A DNA stretch of 64,000 nucleotides from Cordylochernes scorpioides (Eukaryota; Arthropoda; Arachnida; Pseudoscorpiones; Chernetidae). Numbering within the stretch: the stretch's first letter is position 1; every line of letters begins with the position of its first letter. A program made the position numbers and the translations under genes. Under the pieces are notes generated by a model. The model was not told the origin of the DNA and did no database searches. It saw nothing but the letters and a program-made list of their open reading frames with translations. The stretch is taken from positions 32,987,363 to 33,051,362 of the forward strand of contig CP092868.1 of assembly GCA_030710605.1 (NCBI GenBank), given 5' to 3'. Shown in pieces: positions 18,430 to 29,559 of the stretch.

Positions 18430-21400
18430 TCAAAGGTTCAATCTGCGTGGGGGTCGAACCACCCTACCAGATCTGGTGGTGATCAGGTTCCATGGGGAAC
18501 CATTGGTACAGCTCTCTGGGGGTCCTGTGGTGGTCACGTTCTCCGGGGATCCAGGAGAAGAGAGTTGTCCAGAAGATGTAGGCTGTGATGGGGTTTCCTC
18601 CAGGTCCTGCAAATCAGCTTGTTCCTGGTTCAGTTCTAGTGGTTTCTCCCAATCTGTGTGGGTTGTTTCACTCCGTTTATCCTCGCGGATGTGAATACGA
18701 TTTCTTCTATATTCATTTCCTTCTTGGTCTTTCACGTAGAAGGATCGAGGTTCATTGGCTTGGTTTTTTAGCTGGCCTGGGATCCATCTTTTATCTTTTC
18801 GAAACCAAACTCTATCATTGATAGATAATGGGTCTGCCGGTCTAGTGTGTGTATCGTAATAGTTTTTCATTTTAACTTGATTATCCACTAGCTGTTTCTG
18901 GATCGCCTCATTGTTAATCATAGAGGGCACGAACTGGGATGTCTTCGAGGGTATTATGGACCTTAATTTCCTTGACATCAGAATTTGTGCAGGTGATGGC
19001 AAATTATTGTGTGGTGTATTTCGTAAGTTGAGAAGAGCTAAGTAGGGGTCTGTACTTTCTTCCCCACATCTCTTTATCAATTTCTTTAAAGTTTGAACTG
19101 TTCGTTCTACCATCCCGTTACTCTGTGCATGGTAAGGACTAGATGTTACATGGACTATATTCCAAGTTCTAGTAAAGTTATGGAACTCTTTTGAAAAGAA
19201 TGGAGGCCCATTATCACTCACCAAAGTTTCAGGAATTCCAAAATTCGAGAAAGTTCTCTTTAATCTCCTTATTATGGTGTCTGTTGTCATATCTTGGAGT
19301 TGATATATTTCTGGGTATTTGCTGAAGTAGTCCGCTATTAAGAGATATTTTGAGCTTTCTATTTGAAAAATGTCGATACCTACCTTTTGCCATGGATATT
19401 CAGGTGCTTGGTGTGGAAGCAAAGGTTCTTTAAGATTTGCTATTGATGTTTGTTGGCAAATTGAACAGTTATTGATTAATTCTTCAATTTCTTTATTCAT
19501 TCCAGGCCGGTAAATGAATCCTTTGGCTAATGCAATTGTATTATTTATACCTTGATGTGAAGCATGGAGTATCTTTAAAATATCGCTTCTTTGGGTTTTT
19601 GGTATTAGAAGTTTATTACCTCTGCAAATCAAGTTTTGCCATTCATGAAGTTCTTCTTTGAATTCCCAATAAGGTTTGAGGTTGGAAGGCAAGTTCTTTT
19701 TGTGTAAAGGCCAACCTGTTGAAATATATTGCTTTAGCAAACAGCATTCTTTATCATTTAACGTATCCTCCTGTAGTCTCGTTAATCTCTGGTCTTTGAT
19801 CTCAACATTTAAAACAAACGTTTGAGAACATAAGTCTAATTCTTTATCTTCCATTTGTTCCTGGGGCAAGAAATGTCTGGAAAGGGTATCAGCAGGTATC
19901 ATACTCTTTCCTGGGATGAACTTCAATTCAAATTGATAATTTAATAAATACAATGACAACCTTTGGAGTCTAGGTGACATTTGATCAAAGTTTTTCTTCA
20001 ATAAAGAAACCAAGGGTTTATGATCTGTATATGCAGTAAATTTTCTACCATAAAGGAAATAATGGAACCTTTTACATCCAAAATATAGAGCCAATAATTC
20101 TTTTTCAATTTGGGAGTAATGTTTTTGCGGAGAAGTGAGAGATGCAGATGCATAAGATAAAGGTTTTTCTTTTTGCATTAGTATAGCACCCAACCCATCT
20201 TTGCTTGCATCAGCAAAAAGTTCTAGTGGTTCATTAGGATCAAAGTGTCTCAATACTGGTGGACTAGTTAAGAGAGTTTTGATAAAATTCAGTTCTTGAT
20301 CTGCTGCAATATTCCAATTCCAGATTATATCCTTTTTAAGCAGGTTTCTGATATTAGAAGTATTTGATGATAAGTCCGGTATGAATTTGGCTAGATAAGT
20401 TACGGTCCCAAGTATCCTTTGCAATTCTTGCTTATTTTTAGGTATTTGCATATTTTGAATGGCTCTAACTTTATCTTGATCAAGTAAAATTCCTTCCTGT
20501 GAGATGGTATGACCTAAAAATTTAACTTCCCCTGAGGCCATTTGGAGTTTATTTAATGTAAGCTTCAGTCTACTTTCTCTGGCCAAATCCAAAACCTTTT
20601 TTAGAGTAGAGTTATGATCTTCAATTGAATTACCCCATATTAGAAGATCATCTATATAGCAGACCACATTAGGGATATCACAAAAAATCTTGTGCTTAAA
20701 TTTTTTGAAAATTTTCAGGTGCACTGGAAATTCCAAAAGGTAGCCTCAAGAATAGATAACGCCCAAATGGTGTACTCATCACCAAATATTTAGATGTATT
20801 TTCACTTAGCGGCACTTGCCAAAATGCTGATTTCGCATCTAATACAGAATAAAATTTAGCCTTAGGTATTTCTGCCAAAATGTTTTCAGGTGCAGGTAAG
20901 GTGTAATGCTCCCTCAAGACCCATTTATTCAGTTCCCTTGGGTCAATACATATCCGATATTTGCCCTAAGGTTTCTTTACCACTACCATTGGGTGCGCCC
21001 ATACCGTCGGTTATTCTATTTTTTCGATAATCCCGTCTTCTTCCATTTTAAACAGTTCTTCCTTTACTGGTTGAAGCAATGCTCTTGGTAGTCTTCTGGC
21101 TGGACATATTTTAGGCTCCGCCTTATCCGATATTTTAATGTCATACATATAACTCAAATGGCCATTTCCTTTGAAAACATCTTTATATTCATCCAAGAGT
21201 CCTGTAAGAGTAACGCTGATATCACTAATTGTTTCCACTCTTTTTACTAAATTTAATTTCACAAACTCATCCAGACCTAGTATAGGAACTGCTGAGTTGT
21301 TAACAATTAAAAATGTAACTTTTCTGCAAGCGTATTTCGTCTTACAATCTAGCAGGCATTTTCCTACTACTGGAATTTGTTGCCCTGTATAAGTATATAT

Positions 21401-22389
21401 TTTGCAATCTGCTGTTTCCAGCAATGGCATATTAGGCCATTCTTTAATTAGACTTTCCGGCAGAATATTTACATCTGCTCCTGTATCAAGTTTAATATCA
21501 ACAGGATGTCCTTGTATGTAAATTAGTTCCTTCCACGGTTTCCTTAACACTTGGCCGACCATGATTGAGTCTATAATCAGTAGGTTATCTTTTTCTTCCT
21601 CAATTTCTTGTATACACCTAATTGCTCTATTTTTGCAGCAATTTGCAAAGTGGTTTGGCTGTCTGCACTTGTAACATTCTTTTCCATATGCAGGGCACTT
21701 TCCAAAGTCATGAGCCATGTTACATTTTGAGCACCTGATCGATTTATTAAAATTGGCTCTAACTGGGTTACTTGTGTAGCTATTCTTCAAAGAGGTGGTA
21801 GGTTTATATCTTTCATTAGAGTTTTTCCTTATAGCATCAATTGAATCTTTTTCAATGTTTCTTAATTGTTTTTGCGATGCCTCAGCCGCCTGACCTTGAT
21901 TAATAGCCAATGACAGTGTCAAATCGGGGTTCTGTAAATATTTTTCTCTAAGTGTTGTATCCCTACAACCCAGAACAATTCTGTGTCTCTAATAAGAGAA
22001 TCTTTAATATTTTCGAATTCACAGTCTTCAGCCTTACTTTTAATTTCTGTGACAAAATCGTCAAAAGTTTGATTTAGCTTTTGTTCACAAGTAAAGAAAA
22101 TGTATCTTTTATATATGGTGTTTTTAAATGGTCTAAAATATTGATCATATTTATCTAGAATATCTTTGATAGTAGGGCTTTGCGCATTCTCTTCAAAACC
22201 AAATGTATTATATATTTCGAGCGCTGAATCGCCAATAATGTGTAATAGAATAGCCCTTTGTTGTTGTATAGTTTTTGAATTAAGATCACTTGCTATGATG
22301 TAGTTTTCGAATTTTTTACGCCATTTTGGCCATTTATTAGGATCATTTTGATCTATTGTAAACGCAGAAGGCGGTGGTAAATTATTCAT
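18430..22389 (-). pseudogene. Element 4 Gag-Pol, two frameshifts and two stops
   Basis: Probably one Gag-Pol frame originally. It starts at ATG 22389 (MNNLPPPSAF). Gag shifts frame near 22000, where a CA pair appears duplicated. Two zinc knuckles follow (CSKCNMAHDFGKC, CYKCRQPNHFANCC), then protease LDTGADVNILP. RT has two in-frame stops between 20918 and 21010 and a further frameshift near 20710, just before CYIDDLL (YIDD active site). RNase H (FADASKDG, TDHKPL, ADTLSR), integrase zinc domain (HASHQG...CSICQQ) and core (GIDIF, VSDNGPPF, NGMVERTVQ) are intact to an RSGRVVRPP end. A Gypsy lineage different from elements 1-3, with two knuckles and no gag/pol frame change. It cannot make active RT. 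Confidence 0.92.
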
Positions 22390-22494
22390 AATTATCTTTT
22401 ATAATTTATGAGAAAGCAAAATATAAAAAAAATTAAAATAGTTATTATACCTATATTTTTATATTTTAAAACGATAGACTTACCGCTGCCACCA

Positions 22495-22702
22495 TGTTAT
22501 GTTGTTCGTTTACACTTTAATATCTTTAATAGTCTATGGAAATTTAATAAGACGCAGTAAACAAAACTTATTGTTTATTTATTAAGTTACATGCTAATTC
22601 TAAATGCTATTCGATAAAAAAAATTAAAATAGTTATTATACCTATATTTTTATATTTTAAAACGATAGACTTACCGCTGCCACCATGTTAATATACATTA
22701 CA
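22495..22702 (-). repeat. 5' LTR of element 4, containing a duplicated leader
   Basis: 208 bp. Positions 22614-22690 repeat 22423-22499 exactly, including the primer site and the first five LTR bases. This is not present in the 3' LTR. Confidence 0.9.
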
Positions 22703-22707
22703 ATAGG

Positions 22708-23179
22708 TGTACAATTTGATTAAGTAATTATTTTTTGCATAAACATCGGCCACGAAGATAAGCCTATATTTAAAAACAAATGCTTATAAAAGCTATAATT
22801 CAAACAATATTAAATTTCAAATAATTCATTTTCTTCATAAATTTCTTTTCAAAATTATCATCTATAAAATATCTCACTTGAAGCATTTATATAATAATAT
22901 TTTATATATAATTTTAAAAAATAATATAGTATTTTCCACATTTAAAATAAAACAAAAGACGTTTTCAAAATTAAGCCGAATTGATTTGTTCGTAGAAAAA
23001 TATAATATGTTTTGACCATTTTTATATTTGTTACTTCTTAAAACATCGTACAATTGTTTACGGAAAACATTTAAAATTCTCCTCTCCTTGTTTTGACAGT
23101 TTCTTTACTGTTAGATCATGATTTCTAAATTAGTTTAATTTTAAAGATATTTTCGAAAACAAATTTTACAACATTAAAA
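22708..23179 (+). other. 5' flank and likely leader of the host gene
   Basis: AT-rich, with no repeat recognised. It should contain the promoter and 5' UTR of the exon at 23180, but no core promoter motif stands out. An LTR in opposite orientation ends at 22702. Confidence 0.4.
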
Positions 23180-23524
23180 ATGATTCTTAGGAAGTTTCGA
23201 TTAAGATTTTTAATAATAATATCATTTTTTGTTTTGGCGTCAATTTTTATGTTTTACCAAGTTCTCATAAGTGACAGTGGTAAAAACAAGTCTCATTCTA
23301 AAAATTCCTTGTTGAAAACCAGTAAACTCGGAAATTTGTGGCCATGGAATCAACCAAAATCCTCAATGCAATGCACTCCTTATGACCTTTTCACAGAGAT
23401 GGATATTAATGTTTTGGAAGTCTACCCAAAGTTAAATTTTCGCCCAACTTTTAAATCTTATTGGAATTATACATTTGAAAAACGTTATCAGAAAATGAAG
23501 CAAGAGAAAAGGCCTCAATTAAAG
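23180..23524 (+). CDS. Exon 1 of a probable Golgi alpha-mannosidase II-like protein
   Basis: 115 codons from ATG (context AAAATGA) to a consensus splice donor (AAG|GTAAGT at 23524/23525), phase 0. The N-terminus is short and basic (MILRKFRLR), then a hydrophobic segment at about residues 10-30, then a Ser/Lys/Asn-rich stem: the layout of a type II Golgi membrane enzyme. The last 50 residues (a Cys, then MDINVLEVYPKLNF, a Trp-containing stretch, and PQLK) match the pattern that precedes the catalytic PHSHNDPGW motif in alpha-mannosidase II, which trims mannose during N-glycan maturation. The catalytic motif should be on the next exon, which I cannot find in this window. Identity is therefore inferred from topology and a weak motif; another glycosylation enzyme is possible. 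Confidence 0.5.
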
Positions 23525-24199
23525 GTAAGTTAAAAATTGATAATATATTTTAAACAATTTAAACTTGAAAATAGACATTTTTTTGCCAAAAGAAGTAATA
23601 TGTAAACCAAAAAAATTATAATGCAAAATAGTTGGCCATACATAATTAGAAATTTTTAAACATTCTCAAATATTTACTCTTTCCAAAACAATTTATAAAT
23701 TTTATATTTTACTTATTAATTTTAAATTGTTCAACTTGAAACACACACACATTCCTATAAGCTTTATTGCAATTTTGTTATTTTTATAAGTTAACACAAG
23801 GTAATCAAATCTAAATAAATAAATAGTGTGTGACATTTTTGGTAATTTAGTCTTATTATCTTGTGTTTCCAATCTATAATCCAAATTGTGGCTTATCTTT
23901 ATTTAAAAGATATACATTTACAAATTGTAATTTTAGTAATATTTATAAAATGATTTAAAAATGAAAATGTTATATTTTATTTTCATTTTTGACCAGAAGA
24001 TTCATGTAAAAAATTAAAATTATTATTCATTGAATAAAAAATATATTTAAATAATATTTAATTTTTTTAAATGTTTAACAAATACCCAAGAGATATCTTG
24101 ATAAACAATAATTTTTAAACATGTTTTATACAATCAAAAGAAAAAAGGGGATGGAAGACATCTTTGTTTATTCCCCCTATTTCCTCCTAATAGGAAATA

Positions 24200-24371
24200 C
24201 AATAGAACCTCCATGAGAGGGTACTCTAGCTAGAGGACACATATCTCTAAAAATGACAAGTTTTCATTGTCAAAATCAACAGTTTTGATAATTAGAAACT
24301 CTCAGATAAGAGGATACCTCTCTTTAAAGGACACTTTAGCTCTGAAACTTGGTCTTCTAGAGGTTCTACTG
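24200..24371. mobile_element. TA-flanked MITE, copy A
   Basis: Ends CAATAGAACCTC and GAGGTTCTACTG form a 12-bp inverted repeat with one mismatch, flanked by TA. The copy B counterpart is 44222 to about 44395. A partial relative follows at about 24395-24535. No transposase. Confidence 0.65.
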
Positions 24372-24657
24372 TATTTGTCTTTGATAATTTGTCAATGTCT
24401 ACAAAGGACAGTTTTCATTGTCAAAATTTACATTTTTGATAATTAACAACTCTCATGGTAAGAGGATACCTCTCCTTAAAGGACACTTTGGCTCTGAAAT
24501 TTGATTTTCTAGAGGTTGATTTCCTACGGTATTTGTTATTTTCTACTGATTTGTCAGCATCATTGTAGGATATTTTCTTGTCTCCTAAGAGAAATCCCTT
24601 CTAAGGATTCTATTTGATTAAGCGCCATACATAGTAGTGTAGGATACTTATGGATAT

Positions 24658-24974
24658 TGTTGCACCAAGTTGCAGCTTTGCAGGGTCGTTGACCTTGGTT
24701 TCTTCCTTCTTGATTTTATACACATTTCCAGAGCGGGTTACTCGAAGCAAATAAAGAAAAGTAAATAAAATAAATTACCTTTTAAAGTTATTGCGTTTAT
24801 CTATTCTTCCTCGTAGGTCGTGATCCGCAGTCTTCCTCTAGGTCCTCTCTCGCTCCAATAACCAATCAAGATATATGTACAATAAAATATTACAAAAAGA
24901 ATGAAACTATAAAAAAGGAATGATGATAATCTAAATAATCTGTTTTTGTATGGCGCATTAAAATTGATGCAACA
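24658..24974 (-). mobile_element. Solo LTR of an element-3 relative (copy A)
   Basis: Starts TGTTGCACCA, ends GATGCAACA, flanked by ATAT on both sides. It resembles the element 3 LTR at its Gag-coding end. In this copy the Gag start codon equivalent is lost. The counterpart in copy B is 44524-44910. Confidence 0.82.
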
Positions 24975-25002
24975 ATATATACACCAAACATATCCCCTGT
25001 GT

Positions 25003-25440
25003 AGAGAGGGTTTCTAAGGTGATGTATCTGGTTATCTACTTTGACAGAAGGAAGCTGATAAGAACAGAAAAAAAAAAAATCCTTATTGAAGAAGCATCTT
25101 ATAAAACAAGAAAATTTACAACGAGCCTTCACTACACAAGGTAATAAGACCAAATCCAAATAAATAAATATTGTGTTTATAATCTACAATCCAAATTGGG
25201 CCTCATCGAGCCTTCACTAGAATGCATTTGCCAATGCTAAATTTGAATTTACAAATGGTCAAATAGTCTAGGCTATGAAAGGCAAGGTTCCTGGCTTCAG
25301 GTTCCGAAGAAAAGACCAGGGCAAGGTCTTTCATTTATAGTACCTGAAGACTCCAGCTTCACTTCTCCGCTCCTTCCAGTCACATACCAGAACCTACAAG
25401 AAGAGAGGGTTTCTAAGGTGATGATTGTGGTTTTAGCATC
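25003..25440. repeat. Unit of a local repeat starting AGAGAGGGTTTCTAAGG
   Basis: One full unit plus the start of a second (25403). In copy B the unit is tandemly duplicated with a period of about 308 bp (44937-45600). The 60-codon ORFs inside are not supported as genes. The copy A unit is longer because of the 72-bp insertion at 25135-25206. Confidence 0.7.
25135..25206. mobile_element. 72-bp insertion of the palindrome/hammerhead-like family, 13-bp duplication
   Basis: Contains AAGGTAATAAGACCAAATCC and the outer end ATCCAAATTG of the abundant palindromic family. It is flanked by a perfect 13-bp direct repeat CGAGCCTTCACTA (25122-25134, 25207-25219). Copy B (about 45058-45072) is uninterrupted at this place. 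Confidence 0.85.
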
Positions 25441-25844
25441 TCTTTTGATAGAAGGAAAATGATTTAAAAAAAAAAAGATTTAAAATATTTTATTGAACTA
25501 TTCCAAAAAAATACAAGTTCAACATAGTAGATGCTAAAAAAATAAAGATAGAAAAAATTATAAATTAATTATAGAATAATTTAAGAAAATAGATTATGGT
25601 ACAAAGGGTTCTTCTTCTTCTGGTTCTTCAGATCCGGGCGGAAGGTCCTCTTGCAGGAAGACCACCTCTTCTTCCTTCTTCATGTTGGCATTTCCTCCAG
25701 ACCCTGAGTGGTTATACCGCCACGACTCAGTTGTAGATGAGGCCTATAGCCTCCATAGGGCCTTTGACAATTTTATTGACATCTTGTCAATACATTCAAA
25801 GTGCACAGTTTGCACTATTTAAAAAAAGATAATATGCATTATAT

Positions 25845-26255
25845 ACACTATATAGATGAAAAATTTGCCTGGAGGAAATTGATCCATAGAAGCATAGGGC
25901 GCCTCTCCAGTCAAAATAAATGTCAAAACCTGGACACCATCTATTGACCGTCGCCGCAACTAGCTGCCTCAGGTCGGTGACAAAGCCACAACACCAGCTT
26001 TGGCAAACTGAAAAGCGTCCACCTAGAGACCATGGTTTCGGGCTTAATGGCCCTCGTCCGTCTTTTGACGGGAGAGGCACCCTATGCTTCTATATATACA
26101 CTATGTACAATGAATATGGCGCCTCTGCCACCGCTGCAGAGTTTGGTGGAGAATTGCCAGCGGGTCTCCAGCGACACCACGTATTTCGCGATCTACGAAG
26201 AATACGTAGATCGCGTACTTACACTACTAGGGCCTTTGATTTGGAGTACACTTTG
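25845..26255. repeat. Palindromic repeat family C, copy A1
   Basis: Inverted arms CATAGGGCGCCTCTCC and GGAGAGGCACCCTATG surround a central block that holds a hammerhead-like core on the minus strand (26022-26066). Here the first box is CGGACGAG instead of CTGACGAG, so this copy is probably inactive. The copy B counterpart is at about 46000-46390. A separate inverted motif ATCTACGAAGAATACGTAGAT lies at the right end. Confidence 0.75.
26022..26066 (-). ncRNA. Degenerate hammerhead motif, family C
   Basis: GAAAC, helix III ACCATGGT and GTC are kept. The CTGANGA box has a T-to-G change, helix II has an extra base, and the upstream helix I strand is replaced by AAAAGA. Likely inactive. Confidence 0.6.
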
Positions 26256-26544
26256 ATTTTATCCAAAAGGCCAAGAACAGAAGGAGCACATTTTCTGGTT
26301 GGAATCTTTGGATTCCTATCAGATTGATCTCTCTGCTGTAAGATTACCAGAGTTCTCCATCAGCTGATATTGTTGATGACAGAGTATCATCAAAGTCAGG
26401 TCTCACTCTACCACAGACTGAACAAAATAACTGGACTCTCAGAATAAATTCAATAGGCAAATATTATTGAGGATGGAAATTTTGAGGCATCATATCCACT
26501 TATGGACAAAATTAAGGAAGTTATTCTAATGTTAATCTCTTCTT

Positions 26545-26700
26545 CTTCTTTCTTATCTCCACTCAATCACACTAAGGTATCAAGCTTGTAAAGCTTGAGA
26601 TTTTTGATGGTGTCTGCCGGGGAAGAGTAGAGCTCATCAATGGATGAGTCAATACAGTCAATAATGTGTTTTGGGGTTGCAGGCTGAGAATTGCGTTAAT
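26545..26700 (-). pseudogene. LINE-b 3' fragment
   Basis: Minus-strand match to the end of the LINE at 38292-39575 (CX2C...H...C knuckle region and the 3' end GATTGAGTGGAGATAAGAAAG). It lies in a 1.1-kb block (about 26545-27655) that is absent from copy B. Confidence 0.8.
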
Positions 26701-26704
26701 CTCT

Positions 26705-26850
26705 TGATAAGGCACAATTTGGATTATAGATTATAAACACAAGGTAATAAGACCAAATCCAAATAAATAAATAGTGTGTGACGTTTCGGTAACAGCATTG
26801 TTACCATCTTCAGACAAAAGTACTGAATGAGAAATTTTACCACAGCATGT
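26705..26850. repeat. Palindromic family P, single arm
   Basis: Contains GCACAATTTGGATTATAG, AAGGTAATAAGACC, GTGTGTGACGTTTCGGTAAC and TTACCATCTTCAGAC. On the minus strand this gives the hammerhead-like order CTGAAGA, hairpin, GAAAC, GTC. Confidence 0.8.
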
Positions 26851-27162
26851 TTTAAATAGTTACCGTTATTAAGTGTGTTAACAAAATAACAGATAAGAAA
26901 ATAGTTTTATGAGAAACACAGAATATTATTCTTTGAATTAAAAGTGAAAAAAAAAAAAAAAAACATTTTTTTTTTTTAGATATAATTAAAAAGCATATCT
27001 ATTAATATCATTGATATTTCCTCTTTCTTCCATTCTGTTGATTGTAGCACATTTATTTTGAATGAAACCAAATAACTCTCTTGTGGTGGTCAATTAACAA
27101 TAATCCACATAAACATTTCTTGTAAAATCAAGTTTTGTTTTATTGTAATCACTAAGGTTATA

Positions 27163-27447
27163 ACCGTTTGGTTTTCGACCACTAGGACCCGGGTTCGATT
27201 CCCGCATTGGACACTTTTTTCTGTTTAAAAAAAAAATGCTCCAATGGCCCCCGATTTTTGCAAAAGTCCAACCCCACCAGCGAGTGCAAGTAACCAAACG
27301 GGGCTCTGGCATTTGTAAGTGCAAAGTCGAACTGCTTTTCACATGTGTAGACATGTGGTGCGCTTACAGTAAAAAGCAGTCGCTAACTACCCACCATGAT
27401 TATCATGGCCTGCACCCCGTGTACTAGGGATAAGCAAAAAAAAAAAA
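27163..27447 (+). mobile_element. tRNA-derived SINE, 5' truncated
   Basis: Box B-like GGTTCGATTCC near the 5' end and an A-rich 3' tail after ACTAGGGATAAGC. Flanked by a 12-bp duplication ACTAAGGTTATA (27151-27162, 27448-27459). Same family as 33698 and 34296. Absent from copy B as part of the 1.1-kb difference. Confidence 0.88.
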
Positions 27448-27957
27448 AACTAAGGTTATACCTCGCTATTGTCACTATATTCAGACAACAAAAAGAAGAA
27501 ATGAATCCAATCAAATAGAAAAAAAGATATATAAATTAGATAATAAAAATTTTGCATATTTGCAACAAACAAATACAAATTTTTAAAAGCAAATAAAATT
27601 TACATAAAATAGAAATACAAAACAATAATTTTTACATATCCCCTTACACTCTCTTTAAACCAAATAACTTCTGTGGAAATTTAGAAATGGGGAATACAAT
27701 TGTGGACTTGGAGAATTGTACCTATAATTAAACATTTTTGTTTTAATCTGATGGTGGTAAAAATACTGTTGGCACAATGTCAATGTTATCAAGGAAATAA
27801 ACAATTATAGAACTTCCTGTACTCCAGGAATCATCGAGAGATGGTCTATTGACCATGCTTGGCATGGATAAACCTTAAAGAATAAAGGGAGAGGTAGAAG
27901 GTTTGTTTTGGTAATCTTATTGGTCTGGAATTAGAAGATATGAAACGGATGATACTG

Positions 27958-28090
27958 CAAACAATTTGAATTATAGATTATAAACACAAGGTAATAAGAC
28001 CCAAATCCAAATGAATAGTGTGTGGAGTTTTGGTAACAGCGTTGATACCATCTTCAGACAAAAGTACTGAATGAGGAAATATATCATAGC
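27958..28090. repeat. Palindromic family P, single arm
   Basis: Same motif order as 26705-26850, with more substitutions. The copy B equivalent (about 47582-47637) is truncated. Confidence 0.7.
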
Positions 28091-28109
28091 ATGTTTTCTT
28101 CTTCCTTAT

Positions 28110-28425
28110 CTTCACTCAATAATATTAGGGTCTGGGTGAAATAGATGGGTCTGCCTTTGTCATTAAGACTGGGAGCACTACTCAGTGGCATGCCAACTTA
28201 GCTCCAAAAGAAATGGCCGCCTCTGACATGAGGAACAGACGCCAATGTGCAGCTGCTCCTAACATGGAGTACAAACGCTGCTCATCCTGTATACTTGGAT
28301 TAGGAGCCCTTACAGGGCACTATCAGCCGGGCCAGCTGAACCCAGGTTTTTTAGTGAGCTTGTTACTGCTCCCCCTCCTCCTTTTTCATCCGGACTTGGG
28401 ACCGGCAAAGGCGGAGTTATAGCAT
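28110..28425 (+). other. Unassigned GC-richer retroelement-like fragment
   Basis: Less AT-rich than its surroundings. The first part (about 28140-28240) recurs at 38115-38227, just before the LINE at 38292. Open frames are short. Possibly a LINE 5' or internal piece, but I could not match it to a domain. Confidence 0.4.
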
Positions 28426-28547
28426 GTTTTAAATAGTTACTGTTATATCAAGTGTGTAAACTTCTTATCTGCTATCTTGTTTACACACTTGATATATAAC
28501 AGTAACTATTTAAAACATACTGTGATATATTTTCTCATTCAGTATGA

Positions 28548-28712
28548 TAAAGCACAATTTTGATTATAGAAACAAGAAAATAAGACCTAATCTATATGTT
28601 CTTAGGTGACAGGTGGTAGGTCTTAGGATGGATTAGGTTTTATTTTCTTGTTTCTCATTCAGTACTTTTGTCTGAAGATGGTAACAACACTGTTACTGAA
28701 ACAGCACATACT
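28548..28712. repeat. Palindromic family P, rearranged copy
   Basis: Contains both the AAGAAAATAAGACCTAATC and CTGAAGATGGTAACA motifs, so it mixes the two subfamilies of this repeat. Confidence 0.65.
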
Positions 28713-28867
28713 ATTTATTTGAAATTTTTAAAGATATGAAGCGATAAAGAGAATTGTACAAGGCAAAAGTTAAATGGTGTTCCATTATGACTGACCTCTA
28801 TATTGGGATGGCCATACATGATGGTGATAATGATTAGAATTATTTGTCCATTCAAGTACACATTCAT

Positions 28868-29110
28868 CTCTATAGATGGAAAATTTGCCGGGAGAAAATT
28901 AATCCATAGAAGCATAGGGCGCCTCTCCCGTCAAAATAAACGTCAAAATCTGACGCCATCTATTGACCATCGCCGCAACTAGCAGCCTCGGGTCGGTGAC
29001 AAAGCCACAACACCAGCTTTGGCAAACTGAGAAGCGTCCACCTAGAGACCATGGTTTCGGGCTAATGGCCCTCGTCAGTCTAGGGCGGAATTTATTCCTT
29101 GAGATCCACA
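28868..29110. repeat. Palindromic repeat family C, copy A2
   Basis: Family C block beginning ATAGATGGAAAATTTGCC, containing the intact hammerhead at 29041-29084 and ending in TTATTCCTTGAGATCC. Confidence 0.75.
29041..29084 (-). ncRNA. Hammerhead ribozyme motif, type I, family C (complete)
   Basis: Minus strand order: helix I strand CCUAGA; CUGACGA box; helix II G-GGC/GCC-C with CAUUA loop; GAAA; short helix III (AC/GU around CAUG); GUC cleavage triplet; helix I strand UCUAGG. All core positions agree with the hammerhead consensus (CUGANGA, GAAA, NUH) and helix I has six perfect pairs. Predicted cleavage follows GUC. Helices II and III are short, as in the minimal hammerheads of Penelope-like elements. 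Confidence 0.82.
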
Positions 29111-29242
29111 CAGGATCTAATGGAATCTTCACTATCTACCAAAGAGGTGGTTGGGCCAAATCTATGGCTAGAATATAGATGGAAAATTAATCTCTATGTG
29201 TGTGATCTTCTTCTTTCTCATCTTCACTCAATCACTAATATG

Positions 29243-29375
29243 TACATCAAAAGTCTCAAACTTGTAAAGCTTGTTGATGATGTCTGCCGGGGGGATGAGT
29301 AGAGCTCATCAATGGATGAGTCAATACAGTCAATAATGTGTTTTGGGGTTGCAGGTTGAGAATTGCAATGTGTGT
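29243..29375 (-). pseudogene. LINE-b 3' fragment
   Basis: Minus-strand remnant of the C-terminal knuckle region seen in the LINE at 38292. The counterpart in copy B is about 48262-48402. Confidence 0.7.
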
Positions 29376-29559
29376 GCTTGATGACAGCAATGCTGGGTTA
29401 CCAAAAGTTGCATATATAAGTTGACAATATAGAGGGAGAGTCTATATGTTAAACCCTCTTCAGCCACTTCTGTATAGGAAATTTCTTTTTTATTGTTATC
29501 CCAAATACACATAGTACAGGTCATGATAATTATGGTGTGTAGAAATTGGTGACTGCTTT

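Larger units (their letters stand above)
18240..22702 (-). mobile_element. Ty3/Gypsy LTR retrotransposon, element 4 (defective, unequal LTRs)
   Basis: Minus strand. The 3' LTR is 18240-18412 and the 5' LTR 22495-22702. They start TGTTATG and end ATTACA (plus strand) and are flanked by ATAGG (18235-18239, 22703-22707). The LTRs share about 120 identical bases plus the end, but the middle differs: the 5' LTR has a 77-bp copy (22614-22690) of the adjoining leader and primer site (22423-22499) in place of a 3' LTR segment. The primer site is TGGTGGCAGCGG directly after the 5' LTR. The polypurine tract AAAGAGGGGACA abuts the 3' LTR. It lies about 480 bp upstream of the host exon, in the opposite orientation. 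Confidence 0.93.
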
